From Dendrobium chrysotoxum (Eukaryota > Streptophyta > Magnoliopsida > Asparagales > Orchidaceae): a stretch of DNA of 64,000 nucleotides. This document shows positions 60,801 to 64,000 of the stretch, piece after piece; position 1 is the stretch's first letter; each line of letters opens with the position of its first letter. The position numbers were made by a program, and so were the translations under genes. The notes under the pieces are model-generated. The model was not told the DNA's origin. It was given only the letters and a program-made list of their open reading frames with translations, and did not search any database. The stretch lies in NCBI GenBank assembly GCA_019925795.1, contig CM034312.1, positions 85,501,528 to 85,565,527 of the forward strand, given 5' to 3'.

Positions 60801-63232
60801 TAGGGACTTCAAATTATGAGCTCAGACGTTTCCTGCGGTTGATGAGTAGTACGTTGTCCTCATCTAGGAACTTCAACTCTCATAAGAACTCTCAAAGCTC
60901 TTGAGAACGAAGTGCAGAATTTTCTCTTAATAATCATCCATCCCCTCAAAAAGAAGAGGAGGGGGCTATAAATAGCCAAAATATAATAATAAGACAAATG
61001 ACAAAAATACCCTCTGGGGTCACATAGGTCTACTCCCTCAAGTGAAAGTAAAAATGAAAAATTGCATAAATAAATCAAAATATAAATAATAACTCAAAAT
61101 AAAGTGGTACAATCATGGCCATTCATCTTCGGCTCCTCTAATAAACTTTCACGGTCGGATGTTCTCATCATTCTTTCGGGGTGGAAAAAGAACTCGACTC
61201 TGTCGAGTACGCATCCCGGGAATGCAGCCATGCTCTAATACCAAAATGATGTAGAACCACGCTAGCCATGATTGGGGTGGGATTATTGATTTAATAGAGT
61301 TGCCAATTATGATCCCTCAATTAAGGAAATAGGAATTATATCAAATCCCAAATCTGAAGTTAATTTGGAATAATTGATTGAGAGACTTAATTGGGAGGAG
61401 CAAAAGGGGAAAGAGAGAGAGGGAGGGGCCGGCCCTTTTGATGGGGACTTGATTGGAGTGTTTTATGACTTCTAAATCTTAGGCTGTCAATTATGGGAGG
61501 GGAAATTAAGGCCAATCTCCCATTAAATTCAAATTGGCATGATTGGGGGAGGTTTCCTAATATAGCTCATGTTATTTTAGGAAAGGAATTTCAGATTTTA
61601 AATAAATTAAAATTTGATTTGAAAACCTTCCTAATTTAAAATGCGCTAATTATGGAAAGTAGTGACTATGCATTTGAAATTTAAAATTTGAAATCAAAGG
61701 GGAGAGGTGGGGTGTTTAATGACTTGTCAATCTTGGAATATTAACTAGGGAAAGAAATCATGGTAATTATCTATTTGAATTTTAAATAGCATGATTGGAG
61801 GAGCTTTCCTAACATAACTCTTTTTTTTAAGGAAAGAGATTTCAAATTCAAAATTATTTAAATTTGAAATCTTTTGACTTTCCAAATCTACAAGAATTTA
61901 AATAAGGAAAGTAATGAATGCTTGGTTTTGGAATTTTGGAGCCAAGGGGGGTGGATGGTGGCCGGCGGCTAGGAAGGTAGTGGGGCCGGTGGTTGGCTGG
62001 GGGAAGGGTTCGGCCAAGGGTTTGGGAAAGTGGAGGCCGACGACTTGGTGGAGGTGGCCTTGGGTCGAGAGGTGGGGAATGACTGAGGGAAGAGGAATGG
62101 TATCAGAGCAAGATGAATGTGGCGGCTAGGGGAGGAGGAGGAGAGGGAGTCGGTGGAGAAGATAAACCATGAGCCATCACCTAGGGACTTCAAATCACGA
62201 GCCTGGATGCTTTCTGCGGTTGGTGGGTAGTACGTTGCCCTCACCTAGGAACTTCAACTCTCATAAGAATTCTCAAAGCTCTTGAGAACAAAGTGCAGAA
62301 TTTTTTCTTAATAATCACCCATCCCCTCAAAAAAAAGAGGAGAGGGCTATAAATAGCTAAAATTCAATAATAAGACAACTGACAAAAGTGCCCCCGGGGT
62401 CACATAGGCCTACTCCCTCAAGTGAGGATAAAAACGAAAAATTGCATAAATAAATCAAAATACAAATAATAACTCAAAATAAAGTGGTACAATCATGACT
62501 GTCGATCTTTGGCTCCTCCTCTGATAAACTTTCATGGTTGGATGTCCTCATCACTTACATTGACCAAATTCTCAACAAGATGAGTAACAAACAGAATGTC
62601 CTTGTTTGGAGCCCTTGTCTTTAAGAGGCTTCTTTTGTTAAACTTCTACGCGAACAATATCTTTTTCCTCATGATGTATGTGCATTTTTAATTTAGAAAA
62701 ACATCAGAACTTGTACTTTTTGTACCCTCTGGTAAAACTTTTGGCAACATAACTTCTATGAATCCTTTGATGTGATAATACTCTGCTAGTTTTTCAGTCA
62801 ACCAGACATAATTATGTTCAGCTCTAAAATTGTGGCAGAAATAGATATTCCTCATATTTAGTTTTTCCCCCAGTTTTAATTAGGTTTACATTACTGCAGG
62901 GGCCTTAACAACATTCTGCGACTTTCAATAAAAAAGATAAATACCTCTGACTGGGAGCAAATTCGTGTTCCATCAAGGCAAGCCCCAAAATTAATTACCT
63001 TAATTTTTCAAAATTTCAAGACTTGCTATTGTTCTTCTACTTGCTCATTACTTTCATTTCGGACTTGTTCACTCATCTGCACTTTGTAGACTCATCTTGT
63101 GATTTTCTTTTTAGCGAAAGCTAATGATATTCTTCACAATGCAGCGTTAGGGCAATAGTAGCTCTAAATCTCCACAATTATGGAAGTGGAAGGAATCCAT
63201 GGGGTTCTCCAAAACCTGAATACCTTGCAAAG
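24421..63232 (+). CDS. DGK: Diacylglycerol kinase, plant cluster II (DGK3/4/7-like), 3' end outside the window
   Basis: Phosphorylates diacylglycerol to phosphatidic acid with ATP, in plant lipid signalling. Ten exons (24421-24816, 34194-34316, 35861-35998, 36083-36168, 37153-37240, 49317-49392, 50971-51053, 51677-51747, 62900-62977, 63145-63232) join in phase to 409 codons. Motifs in order: MSRFFVSEPEELL start; VFVNSRSGGRLGP; nucleotide-binding GGDGTVGWVL; PLGTGNDLSRCFGWGGSFPF; GVFFNYFSIGMDAQVAYGFH; CAQGWFFTPC; ALNLHNYGSGRNPWG. There is no C1 domain, as in cluster II. Family proteins have about 490 residues, so about 80 are missing to the right. An in-frame ATG at 24292 is possible, but 24421 fits the family N-terminus better. 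Introns 1, 5 and 8 are 9.4, 12.1 and 11.2 kb, filled by transposons. No stop or frameshift is seen. Confidence 0.93.
24817..25848. other. DGK intron 1, part before the MULE
   Basis: AT-rich intron sequence without coding signals. Confidence 0.6.
25858..25995 (+). repeat. Left terminal inverted repeat of the MULE
   Basis: 138 bp beginning GGCAAATTATTAGG and ending CAACCCGAA. It contains two perfect palindromes close to the tip: AGGTCCGGTCACCGGACCT (25869-25887) and GCGTCCGGACGC (25894-25905). Confidence 0.95.
26084..28785 (+). pseudogene. MULE transposase, FAR1 DNA-binding + MULE + SWIM, with two in-frame stops
   Basis: Three exons: 26084-26188 (35 codons, MDCSPKREWEG), 26511-28518 and 28592-28785; GTAAGT donors and CAG acceptors at both introns. 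About 768 residues if read through. Domains in order: FAR1 zinc cluster (YAHDNGFSVRK, FVCSKAGFK, TGCPSM, SHNHEL); MULE catalytic core (VLIFDTSYRLNKYNF, GVAFLSEETIESF, TIFTDQDQAMA, CQWHIFKK); SWIM zinc finger (TCRKYDTMGLLCSH); basic C-terminus RPKKKKP. TAA at 28041-28043 falls just before the SWIM finger and TGA at 28179-28181 just after it; homology continues in the same frame past both. The gene is probably dead unless read-through occurs. Intron 1 carries GTTGCGCTATA repeats. Confidence 0.88.
26434..26482 (+). repeat. GTTGCGCTATA array in transposase intron 1
   Basis: Five near-perfect 11-bp units on the + strand, immediately before the exon 2 branch/acceptor region. Same core (TTGCGCT) as the larger arrays elsewhere in the element. 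Confidence 0.9.
28865..29225 (+). repeat. TTGCGCTTTAG array between the convergent MULE genes
   Basis: About 25-30 units of the 11-bp motif, with variants (TACGCTTAGGT, TGTGCTTTAGT). A longer segment, GCGATTTCAATCAATTACAT plus following bases, is present twice (near 28898 and 29091). It lies downstream of both stop codons. Confidence 0.9.
29345..29593 (-). CDS. Ulp1-like last exon with catalytic cysteine
   Basis: 83 codons, starting IKQIHEDKAGVFPSDITTWK. It contains the oxyanion Gln and nucleophile in PTQSNEYDCGIFVCKYMERA and ends LTTKM-TAA. Acceptor TTTTCAG on the minus strand at 29595-29594. Confidence 0.88.
   Translation of the reverse strand: MKQIHEDKAGVFPSDITTWKLQTVRGIPTQSNEYDCGIFVCKYMERAILKKKTDWASLKEWQKYMPKFRTELGYALCLTTKM
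29345..32657 (-). CDS. MULE-borne PMD-like/Ulp1 (C48) cysteine protease fusion, one frameshift
   Basis: Seven coding exons on the minus strand: 32657-32393, 32307-31961, 31876-31733, 31438-30383, 30135-29955, 29870-29670, 29593-29345; about 813 residues. The N-terminal 250 residues (TSRCYVTTFRKICDAF, LLTGLPNRGDEIKWKVD, NGFFPLLLIWFLEHF) resemble the plant mobile/DUF1985-type domain. The middle is a coiled-coil-like stretch (IEDNLGRRIDRLEDNLEKLE) and about 14 SQAAPPPP repeats. The C-terminus is a Ulp1 protease with visible triad: HWVLIVGKL, WKLYDSLP, PTQSNEYDCGIFVCKY. The family cleaves SUMO-type or related conjugates; its role in transposition is unknown. Exon 4 has one base too many for phase: an A11 run at about 30581-30591 would be in frame with A10. 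A non-coding first exon upstream near 33370 is likely. Confidence 0.85.
29670..29870 (-). CDS. Ulp1-like exon with catalytic His and Asp
   Basis: 67 codons, LYKGYKHDYQMF to AICTEV, with SHWVLIVGKLKEKVWKLYD. Minus-strand acceptor ATTGCAG, donor GTAAGT. Confidence 0.88.
29955..30135 (-). CDS. Ulp1-like exon before the catalytic core
   Basis: One base completing Lys, then DDVIFQSGNILINRGDIDDI to YISPLYR. Acceptor TTCCAG, donor GTTAGT. Confidence 0.8.
30150..30345 (-). repeat. GCGC motif array in a Ulp1-like intron
   Basis: About 17 units of AAAGCGCAGGT on the + strand, i.e. ACCTGCGCTTT on the gene strand, opposite in orientation to the 28.9-29.2 kb array. Lies in the intron 30136-30382. Confidence 0.9.
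30383..31438 (-). CDS. Ulp1-like exon with proline-rich octapeptide repeat and A-run frameshift
   Basis: Begins DVTNEEAEGLGADLNAIQNL, passes a charged helical stretch and the SQAAPPPP/SEAAPPPP repeats, then a poly-Lys segment encoded by A11GA5. Past the A run the continuing protein DDKKEIDTVEEKKTKQDV to FMDECFKKYNKK is in another frame by one base. Length 1056 nt versus the 1055 required by exon phases. Confidence 0.8.
30640..30960 (-). repeat. 24-bp coding tandem repeat (SQAAPPPP)
   Basis: About 14 copies of a 24-bp unit GGTGGTGGTGGAGCAGCTTG plus 4 bases (+ strand). The period is a multiple of three, so the peptide repeat is kept; units alternate SQ and SE. Confidence 0.95.
31495..31705 (+). 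repeat. GCGC motif array in another Ulp1-like intron
   Basis: About 15 units of GTTGCGCTTTA/GATGCGCTTTA, in the + orientation, within the intron 31439-31732. Confidence 0.9.
31733..31876 (-). CDS. Ulp1-like gene exon 3
   Basis: 48 codons, IWFLEHFSCNKPSNPESRPR to LFKFLKNNE, phase 0. Acceptor ATACAG, donor GTAATT. Confidence 0.8.
31961..32307 (-). CDS. Ulp1-like gene exon 2
   Basis: Two bases completing Gly, then LPNRGDEIKWKVDPLTGPLS to INGFFPLLL. Acceptor TAACAG, donor GTAAGT. Confidence 0.8.
32393..32657 (-). CDS. Ulp1-like gene first coding exon
   Basis: 88 codons plus one base, MPYQRPVTSRCYVTTFRKIC to KVSLLT(G). The ATG follows a CAG acceptor directly, so the first exon should be non-coding. 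Confidence 0.75.
32675..33350 (-). repeat. Upstream region of the Ulp1-like gene: three long repeats plus GCGC arrays
   Basis: Three direct copies (about 32780, 32965 and 33175 onward) of a unit of 170-210 bp containing 'ttttataaag.gggttaacat', 'acagaacataaac' and 'aaaccctaaaaataaaa'. Each is bordered by AAAGCGCAACT arrays. It likely covers the promoter or a 5' UTR intron of the Ulp1-like gene. Confidence 0.85.
33541..33678 (-). repeat. Right terminal inverted repeat of the MULE
   Basis: Reverse complement of 25858-25995 with no difference that I can see. Homology stops sharply at TTCGGGTTGG (33541). Confidence 0.95.
33688..34193. other. DGK intron 1, part after the MULE
   Basis: AT-rich; no coding signal. 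Ends with the exon 2 acceptor TGCAG. Confidence 0.6.
34194..34316 (+). CDS. DGK: DGK coding exon 2
   Basis: 41 codons, phase 0 at both ends: VFDLAEMKPSDFVQYGLACL to STRDNMRVM. The acceptor is TGCAG, the donor GTATGT. It is preceded by the 9.4-kb intron that hosts the MULE. Confidence 0.9.
34317..35860. other. DGK intron 2
   Basis: 1.5 kb, AT-rich apart from the G-rich tract at 34481-34520. The frame at 35035-35247 on the minus strand has no recognisable feature. Confidence 0.6.
34481..34520 (+). repeat. G-rich tract (GGGGGT repeats), G-quadruplex-like
   Basis: Starts GGGGAAGGGGG, then GGGGGT units, then GGGGTGGGTG, on the sense strand of DGK intron 2. At least five runs of four or more G. 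Confidence 0.85.
35861..35998 (+). CDS. DGK: DGK coding exon 3 (GGDGT motif)
   Basis: 46 codons, VAGGDGTVGWVLGSLGEL to PLGTGNDLSRCFGW. It holds the ATP-binding GGDGT signature and the second signature GTGNDLSR. Confidence 0.95.
36083..36168 (+). CDS. DGK: DGK coding exon 4
   Basis: 28 codons plus two bases: GGSFPFAWKSTVKRCLFRAA, then TGSTSHLD. Short 84-bp intron before it; donor GTAACA. Confidence 0.9.
36169..37152. other. DGK intron 4
   Basis: 984 bp of AT-rich intron with a short AT run at 36225-36250; nothing else seen. Confidence 0.6.
37153..37240 (+). CDS. DGK: DGK coding exon 5
   Basis: Completes a split Ser codon, then WHIVVSLLDGEAIDIPHSLR to YTFPQ, phase 0. Acceptor TTGCAG, donor GTTTTC. 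It is followed by a 12.1-kb intron with the Ty3 element. Confidence 0.88.
37735..38177. repeat. Dispersed repeat, copy B
   Basis: Related to copy A (8160-8529, continued at 11449) and copy C (about 59380-59700). Here the junction AATAAAGGGCTTTATGCTCT is uninterrupted, giving an empty-site homologue of the 8530-11448 insertion. The copy is itself interrupted at GAAAC (38178-38182) by the Ty3 element. Confidence 0.55.
38183..38674 (-). repeat. 3' LTR of the Ty3 chromovirus
   Basis: 492 bp; carries the internal duplication TACTTGAGTTCGCAAG twice near its start. The polyprotein reading frame ends inside it (stop at 38596-38598). Confidence 0.93.
38596..41845 (-). pseudogene. pol of the Ty3 chromovirus (protease end, RT, RNase H, integrase, chromodomain)
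   Basis: Continues from EKGQGICRGVLLTIQG. RT shows SWRFCVDYRALNKETV and FRTHEGHYEFLVMPFGLTNA, but the catalytic box reads FFNDILVY instead of FFDDILVY (AAT at 40931-40933). A frameshift lies in a G run at about 40595-40600. RNase H starts FIVETNASGYGLG, again Asn where Asp is expected. A second frameshift lies near 39900 at SGV/RKT. Integrase is otherwise complete (HHCC zinc finger ending CEICQRN; MDFIDGLP, SDRDKVF, PQTDGQTE). The chromodomain-like end reads VLIQWKNLPDYEATWEPF. The frame ends in the LTR. Confidence 0.92.
41849..43336 (-). pseudogene. gag and N-terminal protease of the Ty3 chromovirus
   Basis: Starts MAAKKVDALEEMIEGEINQI. Capsid region WIYKVERYFAVNGLTEEEKL and FALTQEGSVADYRERFEHL; zinc knuckle CFRCDEKYTPGHRC; then the protease motif LIDNGATHNF. 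A TAG at 41846-41848 interrupts the protease between GVMMGTG and EKGQGICRG. The usual motif at the active site is D-S/T-G; here it reads DNG. Confidence 0.9.
43467..43480 (-). promoter_or_regulatory. Primer binding site of the Ty3 chromovirus
   Basis: Minus strand TTGGTATCAGAGC, an exact initiator tRNA-Met core, two bases inside the 5' LTR. Confidence 0.85.
43481..43973 (-). repeat. 5' LTR of the Ty3 chromovirus
   Basis: 493 bp; nearly the same as the left copy. Roughly seven substitutions and three one-base indels were noted by eye, about 98% identity, so the insertion is fairly young. Confidence 0.93.
43979..44225. repeat. Degenerate tandem repeat with 'gagccgttgggc' core
   Basis: Four degenerate units of roughly 60-110 bp, each with GAGCCGTTGGGCCA-like and 'ccattatcaca'-like phrases. 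Continues the dispersed repeat interrupted by the Ty3 element. Confidence 0.6.
44320..44565. repeat. Low-complexity 'gcatttgcac/ttttggtgc' region
   Basis: Irregular short repeats of GCATTCGCA, TTTTTGGTGC and related words. A similar word set in the opposite orientation occurs at 54290-54545. Confidence 0.55.
44825..45100. repeat. Tandem repeat of about 55 bp with 'gctcgtaggcgagtt' core
   Basis: Five to six degenerate units (TTGCTCGTAGGTGAGTTG, TTGCCCGTAGGCGGGCTA and so on), each followed by 'attcattacaagtccc'-like sequence. Confidence 0.75.
45415..45625. repeat. Tandem repeat with 'tttccccgccatgttggaac' core
   Basis: Three to four degenerate units containing GTTTCCCCGCCATGTTGGAA-like sequence followed by 'gcacgagtactta'. 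Confidence 0.7.
45626..46250. other. G-rich non-coding stretch in DGK intron 5
   Basis: No gene seen; strongly G/T-biased + strand (45650-46015), then AT-rich. It probably belongs to the same large repeat as its neighbours. Confidence 0.4.
46265..47640. repeat. 32-bp minisatellite, about 43 units
   Basis: Consensus built around GGAGGGACCGTAGTCGGCGG followed by GCGACGGAGGTC; most units are 32 bp, some 34. Because 32 is not a multiple of three, all frames rotate through the array. Long open frames on the minus strand (PSNHHRPPITVP-like) are by-products of missing stop words. Confidence 0.9.
47641..48340. other. End of the subrepeat region
   Basis: Degenerate G-rich tail, then AT-rich sequence with a TATTTATAGA box at 47831. 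The whole 43979-48260 block may be one long LTR or other repeat with internal subrepeats; no flanking duplication was found. Confidence 0.35.
48400..49116 (+). other. Pyrimidine-rich, 5'UTR-like block with a 58-codon open frame, unidentified
   Basis: Between 48430 and 48880 the + strand is C/T-rich (TCTCTCTC, CCGCCGCC), like the leader of a plant gene, in contrast to the AT-rich surroundings. An ATG at 48940 opens 58 codons (MFRHYLFRKWAALGDFAQRR onward) to TAA at 49114. I recognise no family. It might be a captured gene fragment in DGK intron 5. The minus strand is also open (49083-48739), a likely shadow of base composition. Confidence 0.3.
49317..49392 (+). CDS. DGK: DGK coding exon 6
   Basis: 25 codons plus one base: EEDNEGAWHDKITCLEGVFF then NYFSI. 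GVF-NYFSIG is a family signature, completed with exon 7. Acceptor CTCCAG, donor GTATGC. Confidence 0.88.
49393..50970. other. DGK intron 6
   Basis: 1.6 kb, AT-rich; no feature supported. Confidence 0.6.
50971..51053 (+). CDS. DGK: DGK coding exon 7
   Basis: Two bases completing Gly, then MDAQVAYGFHHFREEKPHLA and QGLIANK; accessory domain signature MDAQVAYGFH. Acceptor TGTAG, donor GTATGG. Confidence 0.92.
51054..51676. other. DGK intron 7
   Basis: 0.6 kb, AT-rich, ends TTCATAG; nothing else seen. Confidence 0.6.
51677..51747 (+). CDS. DGK: DGK coding exon 8
   Basis: 23 codons plus two bases: LIYTGYSCAQGWFFTPCVSD, then PTL. Acceptor CATAG, donor GTAAGC. An 11.2-kb intron follows. Confidence 0.9.
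51748..54587. other. DGK intron 8, part before the LINE remnant
   Basis: A C/T-rich patch at 52330-52640 gives short open frames without recognisable motif. From 52925 to 53390 two diverged copies of a unit of about 270 bp occur (landmarks 'tttttggtgtggtgaga' / 'tcttggagtgatgagac', then 'gacgccccctaat' / 'gacgcccctaatg'). From 54290 to 54545 there is a low-complexity 'gtgcaagtgcat' stretch. Confidence 0.45.
53119..53196. repeat. Perfect 39-bp tandem duplication
   Basis: Two adjacent identical copies (53119-53157 and 53158-53196) starting GAACAAAATTAAAATGACTC. Confidence 0.95.
54588..57270 (-). mobile_element. RTE-type LINE remnant
   Basis: On the minus strand the 3' end reads TGTAGCCAACCCCACGTAGT then AAGGCTTGATGTTGTTG, the typical tail of plant RTE LINEs. 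Going 5', fragments of reverse transcriptase appear: SRPKTEHMECNFSN and FRYLRTIVQSNGEIDE (about 55280-55130), MLFIDLEKAHDKISRKVLWR (about 55656), VGEALKKMKFEKAVRSDDIS (about 56060). Further 5' an endonuclease-like piece around GAIIDKSLKDKK (about 57230) is seen. Many stops and shifts; the copy is old. Confidence 0.8.
57271..59379. other. DGK intron 8, middle part, no gene seen
   Basis: Non-coding sequence with short phrases repeated at irregular spacing ('gagccactatgc', 'gagtcactacgatt', 'gctcgtggttc'). May be part of a large decayed repeat. Confidence 0.4.
59380..59700. repeat. Dispersed repeat, copy C
   Basis: Parallels copy A across its insertion: 'agactagggaggaagagctt' matches 'agtcctaggtggaagctt', and GAGTGCACTTTATGGCTCAC matches the sequence after the LTR element at 11475-11495. 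Confidence 0.5.
59830..61170 (-). repeat. 3' LTR of the compact LTR element
   Basis: TGATG/CATCA inverted ends. It contains a G-rich segment (60525-60760) and GGCTATAAATAGCC (60963-60976), a TATA-like palindrome. Confidence 0.82.
61233..61246 (-). promoter_or_regulatory. Primer binding site (initiator tRNA-Met type)
   Basis: Minus strand TTGGTATTAGAGC, one mismatch to the canonical TGGTATCAGAGC core, immediately inside the 5' LTR. Confidence 0.75.
61247..62553 (-). repeat. 5' LTR of the compact LTR element
   Basis: Aligns end to end with 59830-61170 with scattered substitutions and a deletion of several tens of bases near 62180; adjoins the primer site. Confidence 0.82.
62559..62899. other. 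End of DGK intron 8
   Basis: Short AT-rich stretch with the exon 9 acceptor ACTGCAG; nothing else seen. Confidence 0.6.
62900..62977 (+). CDS. DGK: DGK coding exon 9 with a GC donor
   Basis: Completes Arg, then GLNNILRLSIKKINTSDWEQ and IRVPS plus two bases. The only in-frame exit that joins exon 10 is AG|GCAAGC, a GC-AG intron (62978-63144); no GT is available at that point. The joined codon gives the family sequence VPSSVRAIVALNL. Confidence 0.88.
63145..63232 (+). CDS. DGK: DGK coding exon 10
   Basis: Completes Ser, then VRAIVALNLHNYGSGRNPWG and SPKPEYLAK, phase 0, donor GTTTGC. The next family block (GFVEAHxDDGLLEIFG) was not found before 64000, so the gene runs out of the window. Confidence 0.9.
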
Positions 63233-64000
63233 GTTTGCCTCTTTTTTTTTTTTTTTTTTTTTTGAATAGGAAGTCATCTGAAGATGATATTCCATAATTT
63301 TGAAGTTACACAAATCAATAAGTTTTAAGTTGTTTATCTAATACTTTCCTCAAACACATACAACGCTCTAAGGCTTTTGTGAATTATATTCTGCACATTG
63401 TTCCTGTCAAACGTTGGACCTACCACGCTTCAGGTTTTCAAAAGCTCAAGAATTACAAGTTCATTGTTTTAGGGCTTTGTGATCCTTCTAGTGAGTTTAT
63501 CAGCTTACACGTCTATGTTATCATACTCTACTTCCATCTTCCAAGGGTTTGCAACTAGCATCCGTTGGCCACATAATCCTTTTTGTTGGATATTCATATT
63601 TTTTATAGGACACTAATCAACACAATGTTCTGTTTTTTTGAAGTGAGTTTAACTTCTCACTGATCCCTAAATCAACTCCTTTGCAGCATAATTCTGCATC
63701 AAGCACGCAATTTTCATTTTTATTTGTCATTATTTTTGTGTATCAACGGCTGTGTAACCTTTGTTCAGATTCTATTTGAGGAAATCCATCATAGTTTTTT
63801 AAGGTATGTTTATATCTTGGCCATTGATCATTAGCCTTGGATTATCTTGAACTCCAGGTCCCATTTTGCTGCCCTTCCATCTATTTTTTCTTCTTCTGAT
63901 CTAAATCTTACTTCATTCTGTATAAACCCACTGATTTCAATTAGATCACACTTGAAAGGTTGAAAGGTAATACATTATTCATTAAAACTAGAAATCTGAA
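63233..64000. other. DGK intron 10, incomplete
   Basis: Begins GTTTGCC with a T23-like run at about 63241-63263. No downstream DGK exon was found before the window ends. Confidence 0.6.

Larger units (their letters stand above)
59830..62553 (-). mobile_element. Compact non-autonomous LTR element with 76-bp interior
   Basis: Direct repeats 59830-61170 (1341 bp) and 61247-62553 (1307 bp) both start TGATGTAGAACCA and end TCATCA. The flanks CTTAT (59825-59829) and CTTAC (62554-62558) are a near-perfect 5-bp target duplication. The 76-bp interior holds TTGGTATTAGAGC on the minus strand next to the right LTR (initiator tRNA-Met primer site, one mismatch) and a purine-rich CCCCGAAAGAA next to the left LTR. 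No protein is encoded. The size class is small non-autonomous, TRIM/SMART-like in layout but with long LTRs. Confidence 0.82.

Noticed and set aside
1..64000. tRNA, rRNA or microRNA genes
   Set aside because: No cloverleaf with conserved arms or rRNA block was seen; tRNA-Met-like words are retrotransposon primer sites. Weak or small RNA genes could be missed by eye.

Overview
The window is nuclear DNA of a flowering plant. It carries plant-type split genes with GT-AG introns (and one GC-AG intron), Ty3 and Ty1 retrotransposons primed by initiator tRNA-Met, an RTE-type LINE, a hAT-like element and a FAR1/MuDR-type MULE that carries a Ulp1-like protease gene. Host introns are very large (9-17 kb) because they are filled with nested transposable elements. 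I cannot name the species.

Two host genes lie on the + strand. (1) Positions 2020-21025 hold the 3' half of an ABHD17-like serine hydrolase (alpha/beta hydrolase fold; 5' exons lie left of the window). Its exons at 2020, 2145 and 2472 are separated from those at 19776 and 20953 by a 17.3-kb intron. (2) Positions 24421-63232 and beyond hold a cluster II plant diacylglycerol kinase. Ten coding exons (409 codons) can be joined in phase; the C-terminal exons lie right of the window. The exon junctions agree in phase throughout, so both genes look intact where visible.

The repeat layout is as follows. In the ABHD17-like gene: a solo LTR (1360-1839), an internally deleted Ty3 chromovirus (about 3045-6191), a non-autonomous LTR element (8530-11448, TSD AAAGG), a hAT-like element (12097-16539) split by two later LTR insertions (12230-14222, TSD TGAGA; about 14504-16248, rich in palindromes), and another LTR (about 18368-18900). 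In DGK intron 1: a 7.8-kb MULE (25858-33678) with perfect 138-bp TIRs and a 9-bp TSD. In DGK intron 5: a full-length but dead Ty3 chromovirus (38183-43973, TSD GAAAC), then about 4 kb of satellite-like subrepeats including a 32-bp minisatellite. In DGK intron 8: an RTE-type LINE remnant (54588-57270) and a compact LTR element with only 76 bp between its LTRs (59830-62553).

The most unusual object is the MULE. It has convergent genes: a FAR1-domain/MULE/SWIM transposase on + and, on -, a protein with a plant-mobile-domain-like N-terminus, an octapeptide-repeat proline-rich linker and a Ulp1/C48 cysteine protease. Arrays of an 11-bp GCGC-containing motif occupy its introns, the intergenic gap and the Ulp1 upstream region, in both orientations, and avoid the coding exons. 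Each gene carries light damage (two in-frame stops; one extra A in a homopolymer) although the TIRs are identical by eye.

All calls come from reading and hand translation. No alignment or database search was run.
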